The notes under the pieces are model-generated. The model made no database searches, was not told where the DNA came from, and saw only the letters and a program-made list of their open reading frames with translations. From Acidianus infernus (lineage in GTDB: Archaea > Thermoproteota > Thermoprotei_A > Sulfolobales > Sulfolobaceae), in assembly GCF_009729545.1 (NCBI RefSeq), contig NZ_WFIY01000004.1, forward strand, positions 346,001-410,000: a stretch of 64,000 nt of DNA. Reading direction: 5' to 3'. Shown in pieces: positions 32,910 to 42,071 of the stretch. Numbering within the stretch: the first letter of the stretch is position 1; every line of letters begins with the position of its first letter. Made by a program: the position numbers and the translations under genes.

Positions 32910-34628
32910 ATGAAAATTTATGTAGCATCTGCCTGGCCGTATGTTGAGGCAGTTCCGCATTTAGGAAATCTAATAGGTTCAGTACTATCGGCGGATGTTT
33001 TTGCTAGATATGCTAGATTAAAGTACGGTAAAGATAACGTAATTTTTGTAAGTGGAAGCGATGAACACGGTACACCGATAGAGGTTGAAGCAATAAAGAG
33101 GAAAATAAATCCTAGAGATTTAACTAATCAAGCTCATGAATATGATAAGAAGTTATTTCTAGATGTATGGAAAATAAGTTATGATAATTATACGAGAACA
33201 GAATCTGATACTCACAAGAAATTTGTAAGGGAATTTCTCCTAAGCATTCAAGACTATATAAAAGTTCAAGAAGAAGAAATGCCATATTGCGAGCATGATA
33301 AGATATTCTTGCCAGACCGTTTTATTAAAGGAACTTGTCCTTACTGCGGATATGAAGACGCTAGGGGAGATCAATGTGACAGATGCGGAAGGTTACTTTC
33401 GCCAACGCTTTTAATAAATCCTAGATGTGCTATATGTGGTTCAAAGCCAGTAATAAAGAAGACTAAGCATTGGTTTTTTGACTTAAGTCAATTTTCAGAT
33501 AAACTAAAGGAGTGGTTAGAAAATAATAAGGACATGCCAGATAACGTAAAATCTGTAGCTTTAAGCTGGATTCAAGAAGGACTTAAACCTAGGAGCTTAA
33601 CAAGGGATACATCTTGGGGAATTCCTGCACCTTTTGAAGGTTCAGAAGGTAAAACTATTTACGTTTGGTTTGAAGCTCTCCTTGGATATATTTCTGCTAC
33701 TATAGAATATTTCGAAAAGTCAGGAAATCCTGACAAATGGAAGGAATTCTGGTTTGGAGATGATGTTAAAAGTTACTATTTTATAGGAAAGGATAACATA
33801 CCTTTTCACGCAGTTATATTTCCTGCAATGCTCATGGCATCTAAGAAGGGTTACAAATTACCTTCAGTTATTTCGTCAACTGAATATTTAATGTATGAAG
33901 GACAAAAATTCAGTAAAAGTAGAAGGATAGGAATATGGATAGACGAGGCACCAAAGTTACTGGACGTAGATTATTGGAGGTATGTTCTAATAAGATTAAG
34001 GCCTGAAGAGAAGGATACGAACTTTTTATGGAGAGAAGCTATTAGGATAATAAATACAGAGCTTAACGACGATATTGGAAATTATATTAATAGAGTCATA
34101 ACAATGGTTAATAGATACTTTAATGGATATGTGCCTAACTTTAATGAGGATAAACTAGATGATGTAGATAAGAAGTTTATGGAATTAGTTAAGACTACGC
34201 CAATCGTAGTTTCTCAACTCTTCGAGAAAGGTAAACTTAAAGCTGGAAGCGATGAAATAATAAAGATAGCAAGAGAAGGTAATGCTTATCTTAATCAGAA
34301 AGCACCGTGGGATAAGGTCAAAAATGATATTAAAGTCGCAGAAAATACGCTATATATTGCATTAAATTCCGTGAGAACTCTTTCAATTTTACTTTATCCG
34401 ATAATTCCTGTCTCAGCAGAAAAGATTTACAACCAGTTAGGTTTGAAAGGAATTGAAAATGAAAAATGGGATTCCGCAGGAGAATTTACGTTAGATCATA
34501 ACCACAAGGTAGAACAAGCTTCTCCGATATTTAAGAAAATTGACCAGAATTTTGAGAAGGAACTTAATGAAAAATTGGAAAAAATCAGAAAAGAATTAGA
34601 TAACATTAGACCGCCTTTACTTCGATAA
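32910..34628 (+). CDS. metG: Methionyl-tRNA synthetase
   Basis: Class I synthetase that charges tRNA-Met, 572 aa. The HIGH-type motif is PHLGNLIGSVL near residue 18 and the KMSKS-type loop is KFSKSR near residue 335. The zinc-binding insert shows CPYCGYEDARGDQCDRCG and a further CAICG. The C-terminal dimerisation OB-fold of bacterial enzymes is absent. The start ATG 32910 (MKIYVASAWPYV) fits the TATA spacing and the family; GTG 32895 is less likely. Its 3' end overlaps atpI by 23 bases. Confidence 0.95.
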   Translation: MKIYVASAWPYVEAVPHLGNLIGSVLSADVFARYARLKYGKDNVIFVSGSDEHGTPIEVEAIKRKINPRDLTNQAHEYDKKLFLDVWKISYDNYTRTESDTHKKFVREFLLSIQDYIKVQEEEMPYCEHDKIFLPDRFIKGTCPYCGYEDARGDQCDRCGRLLSPTLLINPRCAICGSKPVIKKTKHWFFDLSQFSDKLKEWLENNKDMPDNVKSVALSWIQEGLKPRSLTRDTSWGIPAPFEGSEGKTIYVWFEALLGYISATIEYFEKSGNPDKWKEFWFGDDVKSYYFIGKDNIPFHAVIFPAMLMASKKGYKLPSVISSTEYLMYEGQKFSKSRRIGIWIDEAPKLLDVDYWRYVLIRLRPEEKDTNFLWREAIRIINTELNDDIGNYINRVITMVNRYFNGYVPNFNEDKLDDVDKKFMELVKTTPIVVSQLFEKGKLKAGSDEIIKIAREGNAYLNQKAPWDKVKNDIKVAENTLYIALNSVRTLSILLYPIIPVSAEKIYNQLGLKGIENEKWDSAGEFTLDHNHKVEQASPIFKKIDQNFEKELNEKLEKIRKELDNIRPPLLR

Positions 34629-36756
34629 CTTCTCCTTCTTTAGCTATTTCTTTTTCTCCTTCTTCTAGTTCTACATAATTCATTACTGGCATGAATTTTC
34701 TTCCCTGTCCTTCGTAGAATTTACTAAACATTTCGTAAAAGTGAAGTCTCATATCTTGTATGAATACTATTAATCCTTCTAATGCTATTGCTAGTAAGTT
34801 ACCTAAGGCTATTATTATTCCAGCTATTATTACTGCAGCAACATAAGGAAGTGAACTATATAATACTAGGAGCCCCATGTAACTAAAGGCGTATAATAAA
34901 TAATAGTGAGCCAAGGCGAATACTAAAATTCTTATAAATGATATAGTGTTTGAAAGTAGTAAAATCCCTGCTTCAAAACCTCCTTCTATAAAGCCCATTC
35001 CTATAGCAGCTCCTAAGCCTACATGCCCTTCATGCCTCTTTATTAGTATAACTTTGCTTATCCAATTATAAATTAGTCCAATTTCCACCCATAATATTAG
35101 TATATAAGCAAGAGCATAAGTTGGCGTTGAGAGATTAGGTGGAAAACTGAATATATTAGTAAGTAAGCCGCCCAGTAAGCATTCTACTTTTCCAAAATAA
35201 TCACTTATATCTACAAACCCGTAGCCGAATATTATAAGCGGTACGGTGTAAAGAATCAACAAAGGTAATTTTTCGTAAAATAAGAATTCTGGATCTTTCT
35301 TATCTATAGCATTAATAACACCAAGTAAAGAGCTTACAAATAGTGCGAGCGCTCCTATGAATATTGATAATATCATTGTATTTTCTATTTCTATAGATAG
35401 GATAGAATAATTACCAAAAGGTATCAGATACTTTAGAGAATCAGAAACGCTTACTGGGACTGGCCATGCGTAATACAAAGGTCCTACAGGATAACTATCA
35501 TTATTAAAAACTTCTCTTGGGCCTCCTACCAGTACGGGTCCAAAAAATTCTCTAGCAAGCAAGCCAGTGATCATTGCAACTATGCTTGAATATATTAGCA
35601 CTAAGCTGAGCTTCTCTGTATTCTCACTACCTTTCCTTTTACCGTATTTGTAGAACCATATCGCAAATAAAAATACGACTAAGGCATTACCAAAGTCTGG
35701 GAACATTAGCCCAAAGAGTATTGGAAAAGTGAATATAAGGAATATTATTGGGGAAATTTCCCAATAGGAGGGTGTACCGTAAAGTTCTACAACTGATTCT
35801 ATTACTCTTATACTCTTTGGAAGGCTAATTAGCGTTGGTGGTTTATCCTTTTCTCCATATCTCCTAGGCAATCTCTCGGTAATGAAGGCTTCTCCTTTTA
35901 ATTGGTCCTTGAGTTTTTTAATCATTTTAGTTGGTGCATAGCCTTCAATTTGAACATAAAACTCCGATACTCTAGCTCTAGATATAATAGTTAATGCATC
36001 TCTTATGGTAAGCAATTTTCCATAAATTTCTTTTATATGAAGTCCGCAAGCTTTCAATTTTTCTTTTAATTTTGCTCTAGTTTCTTCTAAGATTCTAGTT
36101 AACTCATTAATCTTATTCTGGAGTTCATTGTAAACGTCATAAGGGGCTTTTCCTTCAGGAGTCTCAAAAACTTTTGCGCCTATTTCTTTTTCTAGTTTGT
36201 CTTTTTGTAATACTCCTTTGGGAGCTATGATAATTACAGCGTAAGTTTTCTCATTTATTCTCTTAGTAAGAACTAGTGCATTATCGAATTTCACTTTATC
36301 TAGTTGATTCGGTAAAATAGTGAGTAAATATACATCAAATAGCTTTAAGCTATATAATTTGCTTAAATTAACTGTTATATCCTTGAATGGTAATACTTCA
36401 TTTAACTGCGCCTTGTATAAATCTAATTCGCTCTTTATCTTGCCAATTTCCTCTAGTAACTCCTTGTATTTTTCCTCTTCTTGTGTTGCTTCATTATCTA
36501 CCTCGTCAGCTATTTTATTCCAGTTTCCTGTCTTCATTTTTCCTTTTGGTTCTATTGTAACTCCTGCTAGATCCATTATTATTTGGAATTTATTTAAATG
36601 TTCTTGGATTATTCCAAGCTTTCTTCTAGCATCCTCAAACCTTTCATTGGATATTGGCTCTTCCGGTTCTTCAGGCTCAAAATTTTGGAATTTTAAAATT
36701 TTTGTGACTATGTCATCTAAAAGTTCTTTATTTGCTATAATCTGTACCCTACTCAT
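34606..36756 (-). CDS. atpI: A-type ATP synthase subunit I (a)
   Basis: Subunit I/a (716 aa) forms the proton half-channels next to the K ring and joins the stator. The N-terminal ~330 residues are hydrophilic with coiled coils (MSRVQIIANKEL, then EEEKYKELLEEIGKIK). The C-terminal half has about eight helices, with GLGAAIGMGFIEGG and the arginine-bearing SFIRILVFALAHYYL. I prefer ATG 36756 (MSRVQII) over GTG 36774. It is transcribed away from the rest of the ATP synthase operon. Confidence 0.92.
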   Translation of the reverse strand: MSRVQIIANKELLDDIVTKILKFQNFEPEEPEEPISNERFEDARRKLGIIQEHLNKFQIIMDLAGVTIEPKGKMKTGNWNKIADEVDNEATQEEEKYKELLEEIGKIKSELDLYKAQLNEVLPFKDITVNLSKLYSLKLFDVYLLTILPNQLDKVKFDNALVLTKRINEKTYAVIIIAPKGVLQKDKLEKEIGAKVFETPEGKAPYDVYNELQNKINELTRILEETRAKLKEKLKACGLHIKEIYGKLLTIRDALTIISRARVSEFYVQIEGYAPTKMIKKLKDQLKGEAFITERLPRRYGEKDKPPTLISLPKSIRVIESVVELYGTPSYWEISPIIFLIFTFPILFGLMFPDFGNALVVFLFAIWFYKYGKRKGSENTEKLSLVLIYSSIVAMITGLLAREFFGPVLVGGPREVFNNDSYPVGPLYYAWPVPVSVSDSLKYLIPFGNYSILSIEIENTMILSIFIGALALFVSSLLGVINAIDKKDPEFLFYEKLPLLILYTVPLIIFGYGFVDISDYFGKVECLLGGLLTNIFSFPPNLSTPTYALAYILILWVEIGLIYNWISKVILIKRHEGHVGLGAAIGMGFIEGGFEAGILLLSNTISFIRILVFALAHYYLLYAFSYMGLLVLYSSLPYVAAVIIAGIIIALGNLLAIALEGLIVFIQDMRLHFYEMFSKFYEGQGRKFMPVMNYVELEEGEKEIAKEGEVIEVKAV

Positions 36757-36809
36757 TCTCTCGGGAAGGATCACTATAGCTCGATATAGAGTATGAGTAA
36801 TGATTAAAA

Positions 36810-36817
36810 TATTTAAT
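36810..36817 (+). promoter_or_regulatory. TATA box of the ATP synthase operon
   Basis: TATTTAAT is centred about 25.5 bases before the ATG at 36839, supporting that start over the in-frame one at 36800, which would lie upstream of the box. Confidence 0.55.
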
Positions 36818-36838
36818 CTACATTACAGATTTGAGAGC

Positions 36839-37141
36839 ATGGGAAAAATTTTGCTTCTTGGAGATAGATATACGGTATCTTTATTTAGGATGATGGGGGC
36901 TGAAGGGAAAGTTGTTGAAGACCCCTATGCATTGGAAGATGAGATAAAAAATGTAAGGAAAATGGAGGACGTTGATCTTGTTTTAATTACAAAAGATTTA
37001 TACGATCCGGTAAGAGAAAGGCTTGAAAGTGTTATATCTTCTCAAACAAAACCTTTAATTACAGTAATTCCTTCTCCTTATAGTGAAGCTGAACCTATGG
37101 ATGTGAGAAAGTTGATTTTAAGGGCATTAGGTTTTGGGTGA
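36839..37141 (+). CDS. atpF: A-type ATP synthase subunit F
   Basis: A 100-aa central-stalk regulator subunit. The start MGKILLLGDRYTVSLFRMMG and the later ITKDLYDPVRERLE have the Rossmann-like fold pattern of V/A-ATPase subunit F, and the C-terminus holds EPMDVRKLILRALGFG. It is the first gene after the operon promoter. GGTGAG at the end of the gene serves as ribosome-binding site for subunit E. Confidence 0.8.
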   Translation: MGKILLLGDRYTVSLFRMMGAEGKVVEDPYALEDEIKNVRKMEDVDLVLITKDLYDPVRERLESVISSQTKPLITVIPSPYSEAEPMDVRKLILRALGFG

Positions 37142-37147
37142 GAAATA

Positions 37148-37741
37148 ATGGAATTGAATGATTTGCTCGATTACGCAACTAAAAAAGTAATGGAAGAGAT
37201 AAGAGAAAATTTAGAGCAAGCATTAGCTGAGGCTAATAAGATAATTGAAAATAAATATAATGATATACTTTCAGATTATGATAAGAAAATAAGAGACCTA
37301 ATTTCAAAGAGAAAGGAGCAAATAGAAGGTGAAAAAGCTAAACTCGATGTGGAGAATAAAAGAGCGATATTAAATGAAGAGAATTATTGGCTACAAAAGG
37401 TTTATGATGAGGTGGTTAAGAATATTAATGTAGTTACTTCTTCTAAAGAATACGCAGAAGGTTTACAGTCAATAATAAAGAAGGAGATCTCATCATCTAT
37501 AACTAAAGCTAAGATAATATGTAATAAGAACGACGTGGAAGTAGTTAAGAAAATCCTTAAGGATAATAAGTTAAGTGCTGATGTAGAGGAAGATGACAAT
37601 CTGTTAGGAGGAATAAAGATTTATTACCCTGACGTAGGACTTGTGAAGGATTATTCGTTAAATCTTATTTTAAGTCAAGTTTTTGAATCAGTTAAACCTA
37701 AAGTTGCAGAAATATTATTTGGTGGTGAAAATGGTAGGTAA
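37148..37741 (+). CDS. atpE: A-type ATP synthase subunit E
   Basis: Peripheral-stalk subunit E, 197 aa. The N-terminal half is a long charged helix or coiled coil and the C-terminal half is a globular alpha/beta domain with LLGGIKIYYPDVGLVKDYSL, typical of V/A-type E subunits. It follows subunit F after six bases and overlaps subunit A by 11 bases. Confidence 0.88.
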   Translation: MELNDLLDYATKKVMEEIRENLEQALAEANKIIENKYNDILSDYDKKIRDLISKRKEQIEGEKAKLDVENKRAILNEENYWLQKVYDEVVKNINVVTSSKEYAEGLQSIIKKEISSSITKAKIICNKNDVEVVKKILKDNKLSADVEEDDNLLGGIKIYYPDVGLVKDYSLNLILSQVFESVKPKVAEILFGGENGR

Positions 37742-39503
37742 GATAGTTAGAGTAAACGGTCCACTAGTAGTTGCAGATAATATGAGAAATTCTCAAATGT
37801 ATGAAGTAGTTGAAGTAGGAGAATTAAGACTTGTAGGTGAAATAACAAGGATAGAAGGAGACAGAGCATACATTCAAGTTTACGAAGATACTAGTGGGCT
37901 TAAGCCTGGCGAACCAGTCTATAATACTGGTGGTCCTTTATCAGCAGAACTAGGTCCAGGTTTACTGGGAAAGATATTTGACGGATTAGAAAGGCCGCTA
38001 AGTACTATTGCCGAGGTTACTGGCTCAGTTTTTGTCAATAGAGGTGTGAAAATACCTCCTTTAGATAGGCAAAAGAAATGGCATTTTGTCCCTAAAGTTA
38101 AGAAAGGTGATAAGGTTTCTCCTGGAGATGTATTGGGTATTGTACAAGAAACTTCGTTGATTGAGCACAAAATTTTGGTTCCTCCAGATCGTCACGGCGA
38201 AATAAAGGAAATAGTTCCAGAAGGAGATTACACTGTTGAAGATACAATAGCTACAGTCGATATGAACGGTGATCAAGTTTCACTAAAAATGATGCATAAA
38301 TGGCCAGTAAGAATTCCTAGACCATATAAAGAAAAATTAGAACCTTCAGAACCATTGTTAACTGGAGTAAGAGTACTTGATACAATATTTCCTTTAGCTA
38401 AAGGAGGAACAGCTGCAATTCCGGGGCCTTTCGGTTCTGGAAAGACAGTGACTTTACAAAGCTTAGCAAAATGGAGTTCAGCAAAGATAGTAATATATGT
38501 AGGTTGCGGCGAAAGAGGAAATGAGTTAACTGACGAACTAAGATCTTTCCCAACGTTAAAAGATCCTTGGACTGGCAAGCCGTTACTTGAAAGGACTATA
38601 TTAGTAGCAAATACAAGTAACATGCCAGTAGCAGCAAGGGAAACTAGTATTTACCTAGGCGTAACACTTGGAGAATATTTTAGAGATCAAGGATACGATA
38701 CGTTAGTTGTAGCGGACTCTACTACTAGATGGGCAGAGGCATTAAGAGACCTAGGAGGTAGAATGGAAGAAATGCCTGCAGAAGAAGGATTCCCAAGCTA
38801 TTTGCCTTCAAGATTAGCAGAATATTACGAAAGGGCAGGAAGAGTTATAACTTTAGGTAATCCAGAAAGAGTTGGTTCAGTCACGTTAGCTTCAGCAGTT
38901 TCTCCACCAGGAGGAGACTTCACTGAACCAGTAACTAGCAATACTTTAAGATTCGTTAGAGTATTCTGGCCGTTGGACGTATCTTTAGCTCATGCAAGAC
39001 ATTTCCCTGCAATTAACTGGTTACAAGGATTTTCAGCGTATGTTGACTTAGTAGGAAAGTGGTGGAATACAAATGTTGATCCACAATGGAAAGAAATGAG
39101 AGAATTCATGGTAAAAACCTTGATAAGAGAAAATGAGTTACAACAGATAGTTAAATTAGTTGGGCCAGAATCTCTTGCTGAGAAAGATAAATTGGTTCTA
39201 GAGGTAGCTAGATTAATAAAGGAAGCATTCTTAAAACAGAATGCATTTGACGATATCGATGCATTCTCTTCTCCACAAAAGCAGGTTAGGATAATGAAGT
39301 TAATCTATTTGTATAATAGTCTAGCATCTCCATTAGTTGAAAAGGGAGTTCCAGTAAAGAAGATAATAGATAGCATAAAAGTTGTGTCCGACATAATTAG
39401 ATCTAAAGCCACAATTCCAAATAACGCCCTTGAAAAGTATGACGAGTTAGAAAAAACATTAAGGGCACAATTTGAACAGTTATCAAAGGAGGTGAGCAGT
39501 TAA
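37731..39503 (+). CDS. atpA: A-type ATP synthase catalytic subunit A
   Basis: The catalytic subunit, 590 aa. Walker A is GPFGSGKT near residue 235; the family-specific non-homologous region (DGLERPLSTIAEVTG onward) and VADSTTRWAEALRDLGGR with EEGFPSYLPSRLAEYYERAG are present. I chose ATG 37731 (MVGKIVRVNG), preceded by GGTGGTG; the frame is open to 37683, but those residues read through subunit E. The stop shares one base with the subunit B ATG. Confidence 0.96.
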   Translation: MVGKIVRVNGPLVVADNMRNSQMYEVVEVGELRLVGEITRIEGDRAYIQVYEDTSGLKPGEPVYNTGGPLSAELGPGLLGKIFDGLERPLSTIAEVTGSVFVNRGVKIPPLDRQKKWHFVPKVKKGDKVSPGDVLGIVQETSLIEHKILVPPDRHGEIKEIVPEGDYTVEDTIATVDMNGDQVSLKMMHKWPVRIPRPYKEKLEPSEPLLTGVRVLDTIFPLAKGGTAAIPGPFGSGKTVTLQSLAKWSSAKIVIYVGCGERGNELTDELRSFPTLKDPWTGKPLLERTILVANTSNMPVAARETSIYLGVTLGEYFRDQGYDTLVVADSTTRWAEALRDLGGRMEEMPAEEGFPSYLPSRLAEYYERAGRVITLGNPERVGSVTLASAVSPPGGDFTEPVTSNTLRFVRVFWPLDVSLAHARHFPAINWLQGFSAYVDLVGKWWNTNVDPQWKEMREFMVKTLIRENELQQIVKLVGPESLAEKDKLVLEVARLIKEAFLKQNAFDDIDAFSSPQKQVRIMKLIYLYNSLASPLVEKGVPVKKIIDSIKVVSDIIRSKATIPNNALEKYDELEKTLRAQFEQLSKEVSS

Positions 39504-40903
39504 TGGAAACTACCCTAAACGTAAGAGAATTTTCGAATATATCAATGATTAAAGGCCCACTAATGGTTGTTAAGGGAGTTACAGATGCGGGATATAATGA
39601 GCTAGTAGAGATTGAAATGGAAAATGGAGAAAAAAGGAGAGGTATAGTAGTAGATAGCCAATTAGGTATGGCAGTTGTGCAAGTGTTTGAAGGAACCACT
39701 GGAATATCTCCTACTGGTACTAACGTTAAGTTCTTAGGTAGAGGTTTAGAGGTTAAGATTTCTGACGAAATGCTTGGTAGGGTGTTCAACCCATTAGGCG
39801 AACCTTTAGATAATGGACCTCCAGTAATATCTGGTGAAAAAAGAGATATTAACGGTTCTGCAATAAATCCAGCAGTTAGGGATTATCCTGAGGAATTTAT
39901 TCAAACAGGAATATCGGCTATTGATGGATTAAATTCTCTATTAAGAGGTCAAAAATTACCAATCTTTAGTGGAAGCGGATTACCTGCGAATATATTAGCG
40001 GCTCAAATAGCTAAGCAGGCAACAGTAAGAGGGGAAGAAAGTAATTTTGCAGTAGTTTTTGCAGCGATAGGAATAAGGTATGATGACGCGTTATTCTTTA
40101 GGAAATTCTTCGAGGAAACTGGTGCAATAAATAGGGTAGCAATGTTCATGACTTTAGCTAATGAGCCTCCAGTAGTTAAGATATTAACTCCAAGGACTGC
40201 ATTAACTCTAGCAGAGTATTTAGCCTTTGAAAAGGACATGCACGTTCTTGCAATATTAATAGACATGACTAATTATTGTGAATCATTGAGAGAAATAAGT
40301 GCAGCTAAGGAAGAAGTGCCAGGTAGAGGAGGATACCCAGGCTATATGTATACTGATTTAGCAACTATATATGAAAGGGCAGGAAAAGTGAAAGGGAAGA
40401 AAGGTTCCATTACCCAAATGCCAATATTAACAATGCCAAATGACGATATGACTCACCCTATTCCAGATTTAACTGGTTATATAACTGAAGGACAAATAGT
40501 ATTGGATAGATCACTGTATAATAAGGGAATATATCCGCCAATTAACGTGTTAATGAGCTTATCTAGATTAATGAAAGATGGAATAGGAGAAGGAAAAACA
40601 AGAGAAGATCATAAAGACCTTGCTAATCAATTGTTTGCAGCTTACGCAAAGGCTGTTGATACAAGAGGTCTTGCAGCAATAATTGGGGAAGATAGCTTGT
40701 CTGAGACTGATAGAAAGTACTTATTATTTGGAGATGCGTTTGAAAGGAAATTTGTTAATCAAGGAGTTAACGAGAATAGGGATATAGAGACTACTCTTGA
40801 TATAGGTTGGGAAATTCTATCCATATTACCAGAGAGAGAATTAACTAACATAAAAGAGGCTTACATCAAGAAATATCATCCGGCATATCGTGGTAAGAAA
40901 TGA
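39503..40903 (+). CDS. atpB: A-type ATP synthase subunit B
   Basis: The non-catalytic nucleotide-binding subunit, 466 aa. At the P-loop position it reads FSGSGLPANILAAQIA, lacking the GKT of the catalytic subunit, as is normal for B. Conserved GRGGYPGYMYTDLATIYERAG and TMPNDDMTHPIPDLTGYITE are seen. It overlaps subunit A by one base and subunit D by four (ATGA). Confidence 0.96.
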   Translation: METTLNVREFSNISMIKGPLMVVKGVTDAGYNELVEIEMENGEKRRGIVVDSQLGMAVVQVFEGTTGISPTGTNVKFLGRGLEVKISDEMLGRVFNPLGEPLDNGPPVISGEKRDINGSAINPAVRDYPEEFIQTGISAIDGLNSLLRGQKLPIFSGSGLPANILAAQIAKQATVRGEESNFAVVFAAIGIRYDDALFFRKFFEETGAINRVAMFMTLANEPPVVKILTPRTALTLAEYLAFEKDMHVLAILIDMTNYCESLREISAAKEEVPGRGGYPGYMYTDLATIYERAGKVKGKKGSITQMPILTMPNDDMTHPIPDLTGYITEGQIVLDRSLYNKGIYPPINVLMSLSRLMKDGIGEGKTREDHKDLANQLFAAYAKAVDTRGLAAIIGEDSLSETDRKYLLFGDAFERKFVNQGVNENRDIETTLDIGWEILSILPERELTNIKEAYIKKYHPAYRGKK

Positions 40904-41541
40904 GTTCAAATAAAGTTTTGCCCACTAAATTAAATCTTATTAGGTTTAAAAATGAGTTAAAGCTTGTATCTACTATAAAAAGGCTGTTAGAAAGCAAAAG
41001 GGAAGTTTTACTTATTTATTTAAGGACTTACGCTGCAGAGTACGAGAAATTATATAGCGAGGTTAACGAGGCTTTAAAGAAAACCTATAATAGTTACATG
41101 CAGGCTGTTGTAGATGAAGGCATAACTACTATTGAGAAAATTGCCGATTCTCAATCTCATTCCTTAAGCGTATCTAGTTCATTAAAGGTAATCTTTGGAG
41201 TGAAAATTCCAGTCATTCAACTTAATGAAAGTTCTATTCCAGAAAAGCCATTTAGTGAAATCGAGACTTCCCCTTACCTTTCTGAGGCCTATGATGAAAT
41301 GAGAGAGGCATTAGTTAAGGTTGTTCAATTAGTTGAATTAGAATCAACTATTAGATCTCTAGCTGCTGAATTAAGAAAAACTCAAAGGTTAATAAATGCG
41401 ATAGATACTTCTATACTTCCCTTTTATAGAGGTTCAGTTAAGTACATAAAATCAGTTTTAGATGATAAAGCTAGAGAGGAATTCGTAAGGCTTAAAATTA
41501 CTAGGAGAATACTTGAGAGGAGGAGACAAAGTGGAGAGTGA
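40900..41541 (+). CDS. atpD: A-type ATP synthase subunit D
   Basis: The central rotor-stalk subunit D (the gamma equivalent), 213 aa. It has the typical layout of two long helices at the ends: the N-terminal LPTKLNLIRFKNELKLVSTI and the C-terminal AAELRKTQRLINAIDTSILP, the latter being the family signature. A GGAGGAG ribosome-binding site near its end serves the next small gene. Confidence 0.93.
   Translation: MSSNKVLPTKLNLIRFKNELKLVSTIKRLLESKREVLLIYLRTYAAEYEKLYSEVNEALKKTYNSYMQAVVDEGITTIEKIADSQSHSLSVSSSLKVIFGVKIPVIQLNESSIPEKPFSEIETSPYLSEAYDEMREALVKVVQLVELESTIRSLAAELRKTQRLINAIDTSILPFYRGSVKYIKSVLDDKAREEFVRLKITRRILERRRQSGE
41519..41525 (+). promoter_or_regulatory. Ribosome-binding site deciding the start at 41531
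   Basis: GGAGGAG lies five bases before the GTG at 41531 and overlaps the in-frame TTG region at 41513, so it decides for GTG as the start of the small stalk gene. Confidence 0.55.
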
Positions 41542-41698
41542 AGTTGAAAAATATTTGAATAACATAAAATCAGTTTTAGATCAAAAGAAGAAAGAAAGCT
41601 ATCTTCAACTGCAAAAGAAATTTGACGAGTTAATACAAAATAAGGAAAAACAGCTAGAGGAAGTCAAGAGAAAGGCTTTAAAGGAAGTATCAAAGTAA
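41531..41698 (+). CDS. Small coiled-coil ATP synthase subunit (G/H or epsilon type)
   Basis: A 55-aa, almost entirely helical and charged protein (MESEVEKYLNNIKSVLD...). In the Sulfolobus ATP synthase operon a ~7-kDa 'epsilon' subunit occupies this position between D and the proteolipid. By structure it probably pairs with subunit E as the peripheral-stalk G/H partner. The GTG start at 41531 is chosen because of the GGAGGAG motif. Confidence 0.7.
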   Translation: MESEVEKYLNNIKSVLDQKKKESYLQLQKKFDELIQNKEKQLEEVKRKALKEVSK

Positions 41699-41714
41699 TT
41701 AGTGGTGATAAATT

Positions 41715-42029
41715 ATGAAGAGAATGAAGTCTGTAATTCTATTACTTTCTCTATTTTTAGGAATGATAACTGCAATCCCAGTAGGTGCACAAGTAGGTTA
41801 TAGTAGTCCTCAAGGATTTGAAGGAGTAAACATTGGAGCTGGATTAGCTATAGGCTTAGCAGCAATTGGTGCAGGTGTTGCAGTAGGTATGGCAGCAGCT
41901 GCAGGTATAGGTGTTCTAACAGAAAGAAGAGATATGTTCGGTACTGTACTAATATTCGTTGCAATCGGTGAAGGAATAGTAGTATATGGATTAGTGTTTG
42001 CAGTATTAATGTTGTTCGCACACGTGTAA
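41715..42029 (+). CDS. atpK: A-type ATP synthase subunit K (proteolipid c)
   Basis: The rotor-ring proteolipid, 104 aa. An N-terminal signal-like segment (VILLLSLFLGMITAIPVGAQ, residues 7-26) precedes two glycine/alanine-rich helices. The second carries the ion-binding glutamate in VAIGEGIVVYG. One hairpin (two helices) per subunit implies the simple c-type ring. GGTGAT precedes the ATG. It is the last gene of the operon. Confidence 0.93.
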   Translation: MKRMKSVILLLSLFLGMITAIPVGAQVGYSSPQGFEGVNIGAGLAIGLAAIGAGVAVGMAAAAGIGVLTERRDMFGTVLIFVAIGEGIVVYGLVFAVLMLFAHV

Positions 42030-42071
42030 AAACCATATAAATTTTTTAGGTCATTCTATTTTCTTTTCTCA

